NCBI RefSeq assembly: GCF_040096075.1
Contig: NZ_JBBMFJ010000005.1
Location: 1 to 64,000, forward strand
DNA: 64,000 nt
Source: Brotaphodocola faecis
GTDB lineage: Bacteria > Bacillota > Clostridia > Lachnospirales > Lachnospiraceae
Direction: 5' to 3'
This document shows, one piece after another, positions 15,824-23,950 of the stretch (the first letter of the stretch is position 1; each line of letters opens with the position of its first letter). The translations under genes were made by a program, and so were the position numbers. The notes under the pieces are model-generated. The model saw only the letters and a list, made by a program, of their open reading frames with translations, was not told the origin of the DNA and searched no databases.

Positions 15824-16708
15824 ATGAAAATTGGATTTATCGGATTAGGTATCATGGGCAGACCGATGGCAAAGAACCTGATTAAAGCAGGCCACGAGCT
15901 GACCGTTTTTGATTTCAATAAAGAAGCAGTAGCAGACCTGGTATCCTGCGGCGCAGCAGCAGCAGAGAGCAACAAAGACCTTGCTTCCAAGGTAGACGTT
16001 GTTATCACCATGGTTCCGAACTCTCCGCAGGTAAGAGCAGCAGTTCTTGGTAAAGACGGTGTTGTTGAGGGTGCAAAAGAGGGTCTTGTCCTGATCGACA
16101 TGAGCTCCATCGACCCAACCGAGAGCAAGAAGATCGGCGCTGAGCTGGCTGAGCACGGCATCGAGATGTTGGACTGCCCGGTATCTGGTGGTGAGCCGAA
16201 GGCAATCGACGGTACCATCTCCGTTATGTGCGGTGGCAAGAAAGAGCTGTTCGACAAGTACTATGACATGCTGATGGCTATGGCTGGTTCTGTAGTTTAC
16301 GTTGGTGACCTTGGTTCCGGTAACGTAGCTAAGCTGGCTAACCAGATGATCGTTGCAATCAACATTGCAGCTGTATCTGAGGCTCTGACCTTCGCTAAGA
16401 AAGCAGGCACCGATCCTGAGTTAGTATACCAGGCAATCCGCGGTGGTCTGGCTGGATCTACCGTTATGGATGCTAAGGCTCCGATGATGTTAGCTGGCAA
16501 CTACAAGCCGGGCTTCCGTATCGAGCTTCACATCAAGGACCTGAACAACGCTCTGAACGCAGCTCACGCTATCAGCTCCCCGGCTCCGTTAACCGCTGAG
16601 ATGATGGAGATCATGCAGTTCTTAAGATCTGAGGGTTGTGACAAAGACGATCACTCCAGCATCGTTAAGTACTACGAGAAGATTTCTGGTACCAGCATCG
16701 TTAAATAA
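15824..16708 (+). CDS. garR: 2-hydroxy-3-oxopropionate (tartronate semialdehyde) reductase family
   Basis: 294 residues. Rossmann motif GFIGLGIMGRPMAKNL at the N-terminus, substrate motif DCPVSGGEPKAIDGT, and catalytic Lys in GNVAKLANQMIVAIN (about residue 169). These define the beta-hydroxyacid dehydrogenase family; closest in feel to GarR/GlxR, reducing tartronate semialdehyde to D-glycerate. The neighbours (aldolase, glycerate kinase) support that choice over 3-hydroxyisobutyrate dehydrogenase. Codon use is strongly biased, suggesting high expression. Confidence 0.88.
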   Translation: MKIGFIGLGIMGRPMAKNLIKAGHELTVFDFNKEAVADLVSCGAAAAESNKDLASKVDVVITMVPNSPQVRAAVLGKDGVVEGAKEGLVLIDMSSIDPTESKKIGAELAEHGIEMLDCPVSGGEPKAIDGTISVMCGGKKELFDKYYDMLMAMAGSVVYVGDLGSGNVAKLANQMIVAINIAAVSEALTFAKKAGTDPELVYQAIRGGLAGSTVMDAKAPMMLAGNYKPGFRIELHIKDLNNALNAAHAISSPAPLTAEMMEIMQFLRSEGCDKDDHSSIVKYYEKISGTSIVK

Positions 16709-16742
16709 TTTTACCAGATTAAATAATTTAAAAAGTCATCAT

Positions 16743-16775
16743 GCGCTGCTGCTTACGGATCCGTGGGCAGCAGCG
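16743..16775 (+). other. Intercistronic hairpin garR-dapA
   Basis: CGCTGCTGC pairs with GCAGCAGCG. No T-tract, so probably an mRNA processing or stability element between two genes of one operon. Confidence 0.5.
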
Positions 16776-16812
16776 TTCAGATAAGGCGTCATGTGCGCTG
16801 GAAGGAGATAGT

Positions 16813-17712
16813 ATGAATACAGATTTTATTAAGGGCGTAGTTGTCCCGATGATCACCCCGATCGACAAAGACGAGCTGATTGATGAAGCTGCAATCCGCA
16901 GCCAGGTTGATTATGTAATCGATGGCGGCGTAAGCGGCATCCTGTTATTCGGCAGCAACGGTGAGTTCTATGTAGTAGAAGAGGACGAGATGGAGAGAGG
17001 CTTAAAGATCGTTGTAGATCAGGCCGCTGGACGTGTTCCGGTATACTTCGGTATCGGTGCGATCAGCACTAAGAAGTGCATCCGTCTTGCAAAGATGGCA
17101 GTAGCAAACGGCGCAGCAAGCGTATCTGTTCTGCAGCCGATGTTCTTAAAGCCAACTGAGACCGAGCTGTTCACTCACTTCAAAGCAATCGCAGACGCAA
17201 TTCCGGAGACTCCGGTACTGCTTTACAACAACCCGGGACGTGTAGGCTACACCCTGTCCGCTAACCTGGTTGAGAGACTGGCTCATGAGGTTCCGAACAT
17301 CGTAGGTATGAAGGATACCAGCGGTGACATCACCCAGACTTCTGAGTTCATCCGCAGAAACAGAGACGTAGACTTCAAGGTATTCGGCGGCAAAGATACT
17401 CTGCTGTACGCTTCCATGTGCCACGGCGCAGTTGGTGGTGTATGTACTGCAGCAAACTTCATGCCGGAGCTGATCACCGACGTATACAACAAATACGTTG
17501 CCGGTGACCTTCAGGGTTCCCTTGAGGCTCAGTTCAAATTAAACCCGGTACGTCTGTCCATGGACGGCGCAAGCTTCCCGGTAGCAGCAAAGGATATGGC
17601 TAACTTACGCGGCCGCAACATCGGTCTTCCGTACACCCCGAACCTGGCTACTCCGGAAGGTCCGGTATTAGACAAGATCAAAGCTGAGATGACCAAGGCT
17701 GGCCTGCTCTAA
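16813..17712 (+). CDS. DapA/NanA-family aldolase (likely keto-deoxy-aldarate aldolase)
   Basis: 299 residues. TIM-barrel class I aldolase: tyrosine motif LLYNNPGRVGYT (about residues 136-147) and Schiff-base lysine in VGMKDTSGD (about 167). The family includes dihydrodipicolinate synthase, N-acetylneuraminate lyase and keto-deoxy-sugar-acid aldolases. Between garR and glxK a pyruvate plus tartronate-semialdehyde-forming cleavage of 5-keto-4-deoxyglucarate is the best guess, although the E. coli enzyme GarL is from another family. Not the lysine-pathway enzyme by context. Start follows AAGGAG. Confidence 0.8.
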   Translation: MNTDFIKGVVVPMITPIDKDELIDEAAIRSQVDYVIDGGVSGILLFGSNGEFYVVEEDEMERGLKIVVDQAAGRVPVYFGIGAISTKKCIRLAKMAVANGAASVSVLQPMFLKPTETELFTHFKAIADAIPETPVLLYNNPGRVGYTLSANLVERLAHEVPNIVGMKDTSGDITQTSEFIRRNRDVDFKVFGGKDTLLYASMCHGAVGGVCTAANFMPELITDVYNKYVAGDLQGSLEAQFKLNPVRLSMDGASFPVAAKDMANLRGRNIGLPYTPNLATPEGPVLDKIKAEMTKAGLL

Positions 17713-17746
17713 TCTTTAACTGAATACCAATTACGGCATTGATGAT

Positions 17747-17784
17747 GGACCGGCGATTCTTCTGGAATGCCGGTCCGTCTTTTG
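17747..17784 (+). terminator. Terminator/attenuator between aldolase and glycerate kinase
   Basis: GGACCGGC pairs with GCCGGTCC, then GTCTTTTG. May lower expression of the kinase relative to the two genes before. Confidence 0.75.
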
Positions 17785-17838
17785 TTATAATAAATAGAAA
17801 CAAACGAACATTGATTCACTCATGTAGAAGGAGGATTT

Positions 17839-18975
17839 ATGAAATTACTGTTTGCTTCCGATTCTTTCAAGGGAACTTTATCTTCTGACCAGATCATCAA
17901 ACTGTTAAACGAGTCTGCACAGCGCATTTTCCCGGGCTGCGAGACCGTTGGTGTTCCGGTGGCAGACGGCGGTGAGGGAACCGTTGACGCTGTCATTGCA
18001 GTAACCAAGGGCGACTACCGCAAGGTGAAAGTTCATGGACCGCTCATGGAGGAGACCGAGGCTTCCTACGGTGTGTTCCACGGCGACTGCGCTATCATCG
18101 AGATGGCTGCAGCATCCGGACTTCCGATGGTTCCGAACGAGAAGAGAAATCCGTTAAACACCACCACCTACGGCACCGGCGAGCTGATTAAGGACGCTCT
18201 GGATCACGGTTACCGCAAGCTTTCCATCGCAATTGGCGGCAGCGCTACCAACGATGGCGGCATGGGCGCTATGAGCGCACTGGGCGTTCGTTTTCTGGAT
18301 GCGCAGGGCAATGTGCTGACCGGTGTTGGCTCTGACCTGGAGAAGGTTGCTGATATCGATGTAAGCGGTCTGCATCCGGCAGTTGCTGAGGCTGAGATCA
18401 CCGTTATGTGCGACGTAACCAACCCGTTAACCGGTCCGGACGGCGCAACCTACACCTTCGGCAAGCAGAAGGGCGGCACTCCGGAGATTCTGGACCGTCT
18501 GGAAGCTGGCATGAAGAACTATGCAGCAGTGATGCGTGCAAAGGGCATGGATGTTGAGAATAAGGAAGGCGCAGGCGCAGCAGGCGGCCTGGGTGCAGCT
18601 CTTTGCGGTTTCTTAAAAGCAAACTTAAAATCCGGTATTGAGACTGTGCTGGATCTGATCGACTTTAACGGCCTGTTAGAGGGTACCGATCTGGTTGTAA
18701 CCGGTGAGGGCCGCATTGACTGGCAGTCCGCATTCGGTAAGGTACCGAGTGGTATCGGTATGCGCTGCAAGGCAAAGGGCGTTCCGGCAGTTGCCATCGT
18801 AGGAGGTATGGGCGATGGAGCAGAGAAGATCTACGAGTTTGGCGTAGAGAGTATTGTTCCGACCATCAATGGCGCCATGGATATTGAAGAGGCTCTGGAG
18901 CGCGCAGAGGAGCTTTACGCAAACGCTGCAGACAGAACCTTCCGCATGATCCGCGTTGGCATGCAGATGAAATAA
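17839..18975 (+). CDS. glxK: Glycerate 2-kinase (GlxK/GarK type)
   Basis: 378 residues, normal for the family. Motifs: FASDSFKGTLSS at the start, VADGGEGTVDA (about 42-52), IGGSATNDGGMGAM (about 132-145), EGAGAAGGLGAAL (about 244-256), TGEGRIDWQSAFGK. It makes 2-phosphoglycerate from glycerate, feeding lower glycolysis. With the preceding reductase and aldolase it completes a sugar-diacid degradation tail. AAGGAGG precedes the start. Confidence 0.93.
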   Translation: MKLLFASDSFKGTLSSDQIIKLLNESAQRIFPGCETVGVPVADGGEGTVDAVIAVTKGDYRKVKVHGPLMEETEASYGVFHGDCAIIEMAAASGLPMVPNEKRNPLNTTTYGTGELIKDALDHGYRKLSIAIGGSATNDGGMGAMSALGVRFLDAQGNVLTGVGSDLEKVADIDVSGLHPAVAEAEITVMCDVTNPLTGPDGATYTFGKQKGGTPEILDRLEAGMKNYAAVMRAKGMDVENKEGAGAAGGLGAALCGFLKANLKSGIETVLDLIDFNGLLEGTDLVVTGEGRIDWQSAFGKVPSGIGMRCKAKGVPAVAIVGGMGDGAEKIYEFGVESIVPTINGAMDIEEALERAEELYANAADRTFRMIRVGMQMK

Positions 18976-19010
18976 ATATTACGGAAACTGAACGATTCAG
19001 GTTTTGTTGT

Positions 19011-19036
19011 GTGGCCGGTCAGCAAGTGACCGGCCA
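19011..19036 (+). terminator. Hairpin after glycerate kinase
   Basis: GTGGCCGGTC, loop, GACCGGCCat, then a short T-rich stretch. Weak T-tract. Confidence 0.5.
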
Positions 19037-19071
19037 TATTTATGAGAGCGACGGAAGAAGGGAGAGACACA

Positions 19072-20049
19072 ATGGACATCAGTAACTTATGGACTCTGCA
19101 GGTCATGATGTTTTTTTTGGTGGCTGCAGGGGCAGTTTTAAAGAGTACGGGAATTTTAAAGGATGACGCCAAAGGAATCTTAACGGATCTGGTTCTGTAT
19201 TTTTTCCTGCCCTGCAATATCATCAATTCTTTCCGGATGGAGTTCAATCTGGAAATTCTGAGAAAATTTGCTGTGGTTCTGGCAATTTCCCTGCTGGTGC
19301 AGTTGGTATGCTATATCCTCAGCAAGGTTCTGTATAATCATAAGCCGAAGGAAGTAAAGCGTGTCATGCAGTACTGCACCATCGTTTCCAACTCCGGTTT
19401 CCTGGGACTGCCGATTGCGCAGGGAATTTACGGTGCGGAGGGCATGATGTACGCGTCCATCTTCATCATTCCGATGCGCGTTATGATGTGGTCCGCCGGT
19501 ATTGCCTGTTTCACGGAGAGCCCGGACATGAAGAGCGTGGTGAAGAAGCTGGTTGTACATCCATGCATTGTGGCTGTCTATATCGGACTGGGACTGATGA
19601 TTTTTCAGGCTCCGCTAAACCAGGTGTACAACGCCGTGCTGAACTGCGGCATTCCACTGGTGCCGGATCTTGTAAAGGTGTTTCTCGGCGCGCTGGATAA
19701 AGGCGTGCGCTCGGCTGGAGGCTGTACCACAGCCATGACCATGGTACTGATCGGCATGATGTTCTCCGGAATGTCTTTGCGCAGTATGCTGGATAGCAAC
19801 ACCTTGTTTATCTCGGCGCTGCGCCTGGTGATTCTGCCGGCATTGCTGCTTGCAGGATGCCGCCTGGCAGGAATTGATCCGTTCCTGACTGGTGTATGCC
19901 TGCTGATCACAGGTATGCCGGCCGGTAGTACCTCCGCAATTCTGGCAGCAAAATACGGCTGCGATTATACCTTTGCAACCAAATGTATCGTCGTTTCGAC
20001 GCTGCTCTCCCTGATCTCCATTCCGGTATGGGCAATGATCCTGGGGTAA
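19072..20049 (+). CDS. AEC-family permease
   Basis: 325 residues with about ten hydrophobic helices in two halves, including SNSGFLGLPIAQGIYG and the second-half LITGMPAGSTSAILAAKYG typical of the auxin-efflux-carrier (AEC) family. Bacterial members move small carboxylates such as malate or malonate. The position after the glycerate genes suggests a role in uptake or export of the pathway substrate. Start at 19072 preceded by GGGAGAG. Confidence 0.88.
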   Translation: MDISNLWTLQVMMFFLVAAGAVLKSTGILKDDAKGILTDLVLYFFLPCNIINSFRMEFNLEILRKFAVVLAISLLVQLVCYILSKVLYNHKPKEVKRVMQYCTIVSNSGFLGLPIAQGIYGAEGMMYASIFIIPMRVMMWSAGIACFTESPDMKSVVKKLVVHPCIVAVYIGLGLMIFQAPLNQVYNAVLNCGIPLVPDLVKVFLGALDKGVRSAGGCTTAMTMVLIGMMFSGMSLRSMLDSNTLFISALRLVILPALLLAGCRLAGIDPFLTGVCLLITGMPAGSTSAILAAKYGCDYTFATKCIVVSTLLSLISIPVWAMILG

Positions 20050-20076
20050 GTGAAAGAAAATCTAGAGTTATTCCGG

Positions 20077-20105
20077 TTGCTAAAAAAATGGGAATCTATT
20101 ATAAT
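20077..20105 (+). promoter_or_regulatory. Promoter of the first GntR gene of the island
   Basis: TTGCTA (20077-20082), 17-bp spacer, TATAAT (20100-20105). A near-operator TTTGCATACATGA lies at about 20128-20140, between start site and gene, suggesting autoregulation. Confidence 0.7.
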
Positions 20106-20174
20106 TGTGATAGAAATGACAGAATATTTGCATACATGAACCCAGAATTCAGAGAGTCAGAGAGAGGGGGAATT

Positions 20175-20858
20175 ATGATACCACAGGAAACGATGAGCAG
20201 CGAAGAAATTTATGAGGATTTATGTAATAAAATAGAAAAACTGGTTTATCTGCCGGGGGATAAGATCAGTGAGAATGAACTTTGCAAACAGTATGGGGTT
20301 TCCCGGCATATCATCCGGACAGCCATTGGCCGCCTGAAGGAGCGGACGCTTCTGACTGTGTATCCGCAGAGGGGCACGTTTGTGAGCCTGATCGACATGA
20401 AAGCGGTGGAACTGATCCTGTTTATCCGGGAGTCCGTGGAGCAGGAGGCAACCAGGCTTTTGCAGTTCGAGACCCAGGAGGTCCGGGACCGGATGGGGGA
20501 AAATATGAAGGCGTGCATTGAGCGCCAGCGGGCGGCCATATCCGAGAACATTGATATGGATGCGTTTTATGCGCTGGACAACGAATTTCATGGCTGTCTT
20601 CTGGAGGCAGTGGGAAAGAAAGACGTGATGGAGATCATCCGGGAGGATTATATTCATTTCCGGCGCTGGCGGAATTTTGATGTGGTCAGGACCGGACGGC
20701 AGGCAGAAATCATAGAGGAGCATACCGCACTGATGAATGCCCTGATGAAGAATCAGACGAAGGAAGCACATGAGATTCTGCACCGGCATCTGAATACTAC
20801 CAACCGCCTGCGCTATATCCGGGAGAAGGTGGCACCGGAATATTTTATCTACCACTAA
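20175..20858 (+). CDS. GntR-family regulator, FCD subfamily (paralogue 1)
   Basis: 227 residues. Winged HTH at about 12-75 (ENELCKQYGVSRHIIRTAIGRLKERTLLTVYPQRGTFV) and an FCD domain with LDNEFHGCLLEA, EEHTALMNAL and LHRHLNTTN as metal/effector positions. Paralogous to the regulator at 22818 (both have SEN, YGVSR and YPQRGT). Start at 20175 follows GAGAGGGGG. It probably governs the following ligase through the palindrome at 20966. Confidence 0.92.
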   Translation: MIPQETMSSEEIYEDLCNKIEKLVYLPGDKISENELCKQYGVSRHIIRTAIGRLKERTLLTVYPQRGTFVSLIDMKAVELILFIRESVEQEATRLLQFETQEVRDRMGENMKACIERQRAAISENIDMDAFYALDNEFHGCLLEAVGKKDVMEIIREDYIHFRRWRNFDVVRTGRQAEIIEEHTALMNALMKNQTKEAHEILHRHLNTTNRLRYIREKVAPEYFIYH

Positions 20859-20924
20859 AATAGACAAAAGCGGAAAATGAAAATCAGCAGTATTGACGAA
20901 AGTCACTGTAAATGAAAAAAATGT

Positions 20925-20979
20925 TTGCAAATCAGCCTGAAAGGTGTTAAGTTATTAACAGAAAAACTTGTCGACAAGT
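20925..20979 (+). promoter_or_regulatory. Weak promoter and perfect GntR palindrome before ligase 1
   Basis: TTGCAA (20925-20930), 17-bp spacer, TAAGTT (20948-20953). ACTTGTCGACAAGT (20966-20979), a perfect 14-bp palindrome, lies at the transcription start. It fits the TnGTM-KACnA pattern of FadR-type GntR operators. Confidence 0.65.
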
Positions 20980-20986
20980 ACGCAAG

Positions 20987-21017
20987 AAAAAGCGCGGCAT
21001 GAAGGCCGCGCTTTTTC
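20987..21017 (+). terminator. Terminator between the GntR palindrome and ligase 1
   Basis: AAAAAGCGCGGC, loop ATGAAG, GCCGCGCTTTTT. It ends 38 nt before the ligase start, so transcripts from the promoter at 20925 must read through it; it could act as an attenuator. Confidence 0.85.
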
Positions 21018-21054
21018 GATGGAAAGGACTGCGTGAACAGAGGAGTTGTTTGTT

Positions 21055-22686
21055 ATGAGGCTGATTAAAAAGACCATTGCGGAATGTCTCAGAAGCCGGG
21101 TCAGGGAAAGCGCGGACCGTGTCGCGCTGGAGGCAGATGAGCAGCGCTATACCTGGAAGGATCTGGATACGCTGAGTGATTACATGGTAGGAAGAATGCT
21201 TTCCTGCGGAATCAGAAAAGGTACCCATGTGGGAATCTGGAGTACCAATTCCCCCAACTGGATCATTGTATTTCTGGCTCTGAGCAAGATTGGGGCAGTT
21301 CCGGTGCTTCTGAATACCTGTTACAGCACAGAGGAACTGGAGCAGGTGCTTCGTTACGCGGATGTGGAGTTCGTGTATTATGGGGAAGGCTACAAAAAAC
21401 TGGTGTACGAGGATATGGTGGCACATCTTTCCCAGAAGCTGGAAGGAACGGTGAAGCGCTGGATCTACATTGGCCGCGACACGGCAAGACAGTGGATGAC
21501 GGAAAAAAGCTTTGTCTTCGCGGAGCGCATGAAAAAGGTGACCCGGGAGATTGGCGGCTATATCCGGAAGGTGGAGCCGGAGGATACGGCGGCCATTCTG
21601 TTTACTTCAGGAACAACGGCGATGCCCAAAGGGGTTATGCTGAGCCATTACAGTCTGGTGAACAGCGCACTGGAGATCTGCAGCCACATGGGCTGGGAAG
21701 AATCCGACAAGATGATGATTGCGGTTCCCCTGTTCCACTGCTTCGGCCTGACAGCCAGTCTGCTGACCGGCATCCACACCGGCTGCTGCATGCACACGGT
21801 GGAGTATTATAAGACCATGACGGTGCTGGAGACGGTGCAGAAGTATCACTGCACGGTGTTAAACGGTGTGCCGTCCATGTTCCTGGCTATCACCAGGAAC
21901 CCGGCCCATAAGGACTATGACTTAAGCAGCCTGCGAAACGGTATCATTGCCGGTTCTCCGGTCAGTGGGGAAGAATATGATATGATTCACAGGGGAATTC
22001 CGGGGCTGGTTCTTTTCGCGTCCTACGGACAGACGGAAACCGCGCCCTGTGTCAGCATCAGTGATGTGGGAGATTCACAGGCAGAACGTGCCACAACGGC
22101 AGGCCGGGTGCTGCGCCACTGTGAGGTACGGATCCTGGCGCCGGACGGAACCTGCCGGCAGACAGGGGAGGACGGTGAAATCTGCGTGCGCGGCTACAAT
22201 GTCATGCAGGGGTATTACCATCTCCCGGAGGAAACGGCAAAGACCATTGATGCGGACGGGTGGCTTCATACCGGCGATCTGGGACATCTGGACGGGCGGA
22301 ATTTTCTGTATGTCACGGGACGAATCAAAGAGATGATCATCCGGGGCGGGGAGAATATTTCTCCGCGGGAAATTGAACAGGTGATCCGGCATTATCCGGG
22401 CATCCGCGAGGTGAAGGTGATCGGTCTTCCGACAGAGGTTCTACAGGAGATGATCGTGGCCTGCATCATCCCGGAGGAAGGGATGACCATTGGCAATGCA
22501 GGGCTTATGACACATATGGAGAACCACCTGGCTTATTATAAGCTGCCGGCACATATCGTGCGCATGGAAACTTTCCCAATGAATGCAAGCGGGAAGGTGA
22601 TGCTGGGCGAACTGAAAAAACAGGCAGCCGAGATCATTCGGACGAACCCGGACATCACCAGCACAGCGGCACTGATCAAACGTTAA
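21055..22686 (+). CDS. AMP-forming acyl-CoA ligase 1
   Basis: 543 residues, ANL superfamily. P-loop ILFTSGTTAMPKGVMLSH (about 180-197), SYGQTETAP, hinge region GWLHTGDLGHLDGRNFLYVTGRIKEMI, and C-terminal catalytic Lys in MNASGKVMLGELKK. It activates a carboxylic acid to its CoA ester with ATP. About the same length and layout as ligase 2 at 29902, and clearly a paralogue. The substrate is unknown; an aromatic or branched medium-chain acid fits the neighbouring chemistry. Start at 21055 is 9 nt after AGGAG; a TTG at 21046 is less likely. Confidence 0.92.
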   Translation: MRLIKKTIAECLRSRVRESADRVALEADEQRYTWKDLDTLSDYMVGRMLSCGIRKGTHVGIWSTNSPNWIIVFLALSKIGAVPVLLNTCYSTEELEQVLRYADVEFVYYGEGYKKLVYEDMVAHLSQKLEGTVKRWIYIGRDTARQWMTEKSFVFAERMKKVTREIGGYIRKVEPEDTAAILFTSGTTAMPKGVMLSHYSLVNSALEICSHMGWEESDKMMIAVPLFHCFGLTASLLTGIHTGCCMHTVEYYKTMTVLETVQKYHCTVLNGVPSMFLAITRNPAHKDYDLSSLRNGIIAGSPVSGEEYDMIHRGIPGLVLFASYGQTETAPCVSISDVGDSQAERATTAGRVLRHCEVRILAPDGTCRQTGEDGEICVRGYNVMQGYYHLPEETAKTIDADGWLHTGDLGHLDGRNFLYVTGRIKEMIIRGGENISPREIEQVIRHYPGIREVKVIGLPTEVLQEMIVACIIPEEGMTIGNAGLMTHMENHLAYYKLPAHIVRMETFPMNASGKVMLGELKKQAAEIIRTNPDITSTAALIKR

Positions 22687-22695
22687 GATACCAAC

Positions 22696-22755
22696 TTAAA
22701 GATGACCCGTCCGGCATTCGGCGGCCATCTGATGGCTACCATTATTTGCTCGCGG
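22696..22755 (+). pseudogene. Remnant of an etfA gene
   Basis: Read in frame from 22696: LKMTRPAFGGHLMATIIC, then SR. This matches the conserved segment QTRPAFGGNLMATIICPD of the intact etfA (34043-34095), with one substitution inside the TRPAFGGxLMATIIC core. No more of the gene is left on either side. It ends where the promoter of the next GntR gene begins. Confidence 0.75.
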
Positions 22756-22784
22756 TTGACAGCGGCCGGATTCTGACGTAGAAT
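22756..22784 (+). promoter_or_regulatory. Promoter of the second GntR gene (TTGACA-17-TAGAAT)
   Basis: Consensus -35 TTGACA (22756-22761), 17-bp spacer, TAGAAT (22779-22784). Confidence 0.8.
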
Positions 22785-22817
22785 TGTGTAAAATGAGAGC
22801 AGCGGGGAGGAAGGAGT

Positions 22818-23519
22818 ATGATTTACGCAAAGTCTGGGGAGAATCATCCGATTACGTCAGACGAAATCTTTGAGCAGATACTGAACCGGATCATCCAGCT
22901 GCGCCTGGAACCGGGGCAGCTGATCAGTGAGAATCAGATGTCTGCGGAGTATGGGGTGTCCCGCTCGGTCATTCGCATCGCGTTTACAAGACTTCGGCAG
23001 CTTGGCTTTATTGAGATCTATCCGCAGCGTGGAACTTATGTCAGCCTCATGGACTTAAGCCATATCGCGGATCTTTTAACACTGCGTACGGCGGTGGAAA
23101 AGGAAGTCCTGTATGAGATTTTTACTGAATTGGGAGAAGCAAAGCGCAGCCAGATGTTAGAGCACCTGAAGGAAAATCTGAAGGAACAGGAAAAATACAG
23201 GGATGAGGCAGATTATTTTGGCCGTTTCCCGGAGCTGGATGCCGAATTCCACAAGATCATGATTGACAGTGTAAACCGCAGCGCCATGATGCGGATGTTA
23301 GACAGCCTGATGCTGCACCTGTCCAGATGGAGAAACTTTGATGTGGCTTTCGATAACCGTGTGCCGCAGCTGATCGCGGAACACAAAAAAATATTTGAAG
23401 CCATTGCGGAGGGGGACATCCAGAAGGCTCAGGACCGCATAGGAGAGCATCTGGAAACCATCACCACCATTGCCGACCGGGCTATGGCCAAGTACCCGAC
23501 CTATTTCAAGAATGGTTGA
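22818..23519 (+). CDS. GntR-family regulator, FCD subfamily (paralogue 2)
   Basis: 233 residues. Winged HTH about 18-80 (ENQMSAEYGVSRSVIRIAFTRLRQLGFIEIYPQRGTYV), FCD domain with LDAEFHKIMID, AEHKKIFEAI and IGEHLETIT. Paralogue of the regulator at 20175. Directly upstream of the dehydratase genes and ended by its own terminator. Likely binds the TTGTATAC-type palindromes at 23819 and 29878, though which paralogue binds which site cannot be told. Confidence 0.92.
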   Translation: MIYAKSGENHPITSDEIFEQILNRIIQLRLEPGQLISENQMSAEYGVSRSVIRIAFTRLRQLGFIEIYPQRGTYVSLMDLSHIADLLTLRTAVEKEVLYEIFTELGEAKRSQMLEHLKENLKEQEKYRDEADYFGRFPELDAEFHKIMIDSVNRSAMMRMLDSLMLHLSRWRNFDVAFDNRVPQLIAEHKKIFEAIAEGDIQKAQDRIGEHLETITTIADRAMAKYPTYFKNG

Positions 23520-23540
23520 TCCGATCTGGAATGAAAAAGA

Positions 23541-23585
23541 AGAGCCGGAATATGCAGAAAACGCGTATTTCCGGCCTTTTTAAAA
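23541..23585 (+). terminator. Terminator of the second GntR gene
   Basis: GCCGGAATAtGC pairs with GCGTATTTCCGGC, followed by CTTTTTAAAA. Confidence 0.85.
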
Positions 23586-23722
23586 ATTTATGCCTGTTGA
23601 TTTGGAGACGAGCCTGTTTAAAAATAAACAAAAAATGCTAGAATTATGTAAACCTGTAAAAGAAATGTGGAAAAAGAGAAAAAAGAATTTATGTGAAGAA
23701 CACAAAAAAAACAAAGAAACTA

Positions 23723-23810
23723 TTTACATCTATTGATAAATTTGATAATATAAGGACATGAGTTGGGCTGTTTGTTGGCGATAATGAAGTATCGCGCAGC
23801 AAATTTTTTT
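23723..23810 (+). promoter_or_regulatory. Promoter, short leader ORF and terminator before the dehydratase genes
   Basis: TTTACA (23723-23728), 17-bp spacer, TAATAT (23746-23751). Then an 8-codon ORF at 23758-23784 reading MSWAVCWR (two Trp). It overlaps the 5' arm of a strong terminator (23771-23783 with 23790-23803, one bulge, loop of 6, then seven T). Looks like an attenuator, but start site and ATG nearly coincide, so translation would have to be leaderless. Confidence 0.5.
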
Positions 23811-23837
23811 GGCATTTAACTTGTATACTAGAATACT
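23809..23837 (+). promoter_or_regulatory. Promoter with GntR operator inside the spacer
   Basis: TTGGCA (23809-23814), 17-bp spacer, AATACT (23832-23837). ACTTGTATACTAGA (23819-23832) matches 12 of 14 positions of the perfect palindrome at 29878 and lies between -35 and -10, a clear repressor position for the dehydratase operon. Confidence 0.55.
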
Positions 23838-23950
23838 GAAATTGGAAACGCAAGTGCGATGCCTTTTTTATTTGCTCAAATTTGTTTATTTTTTAACAAC
23901 TACAAACTGTGAAACAAAAAGCATTGAAAAAGTTTGAAGAGGTGTCAGTT

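Noticed and set aside
16813..17712. Lysine-pathway dihydrodipicolinate synthase (dapA)
   Set aside because: Family motifs allow it, but the neighbours are glycerate-forming enzymes with the same codon bias and no lysine genes.
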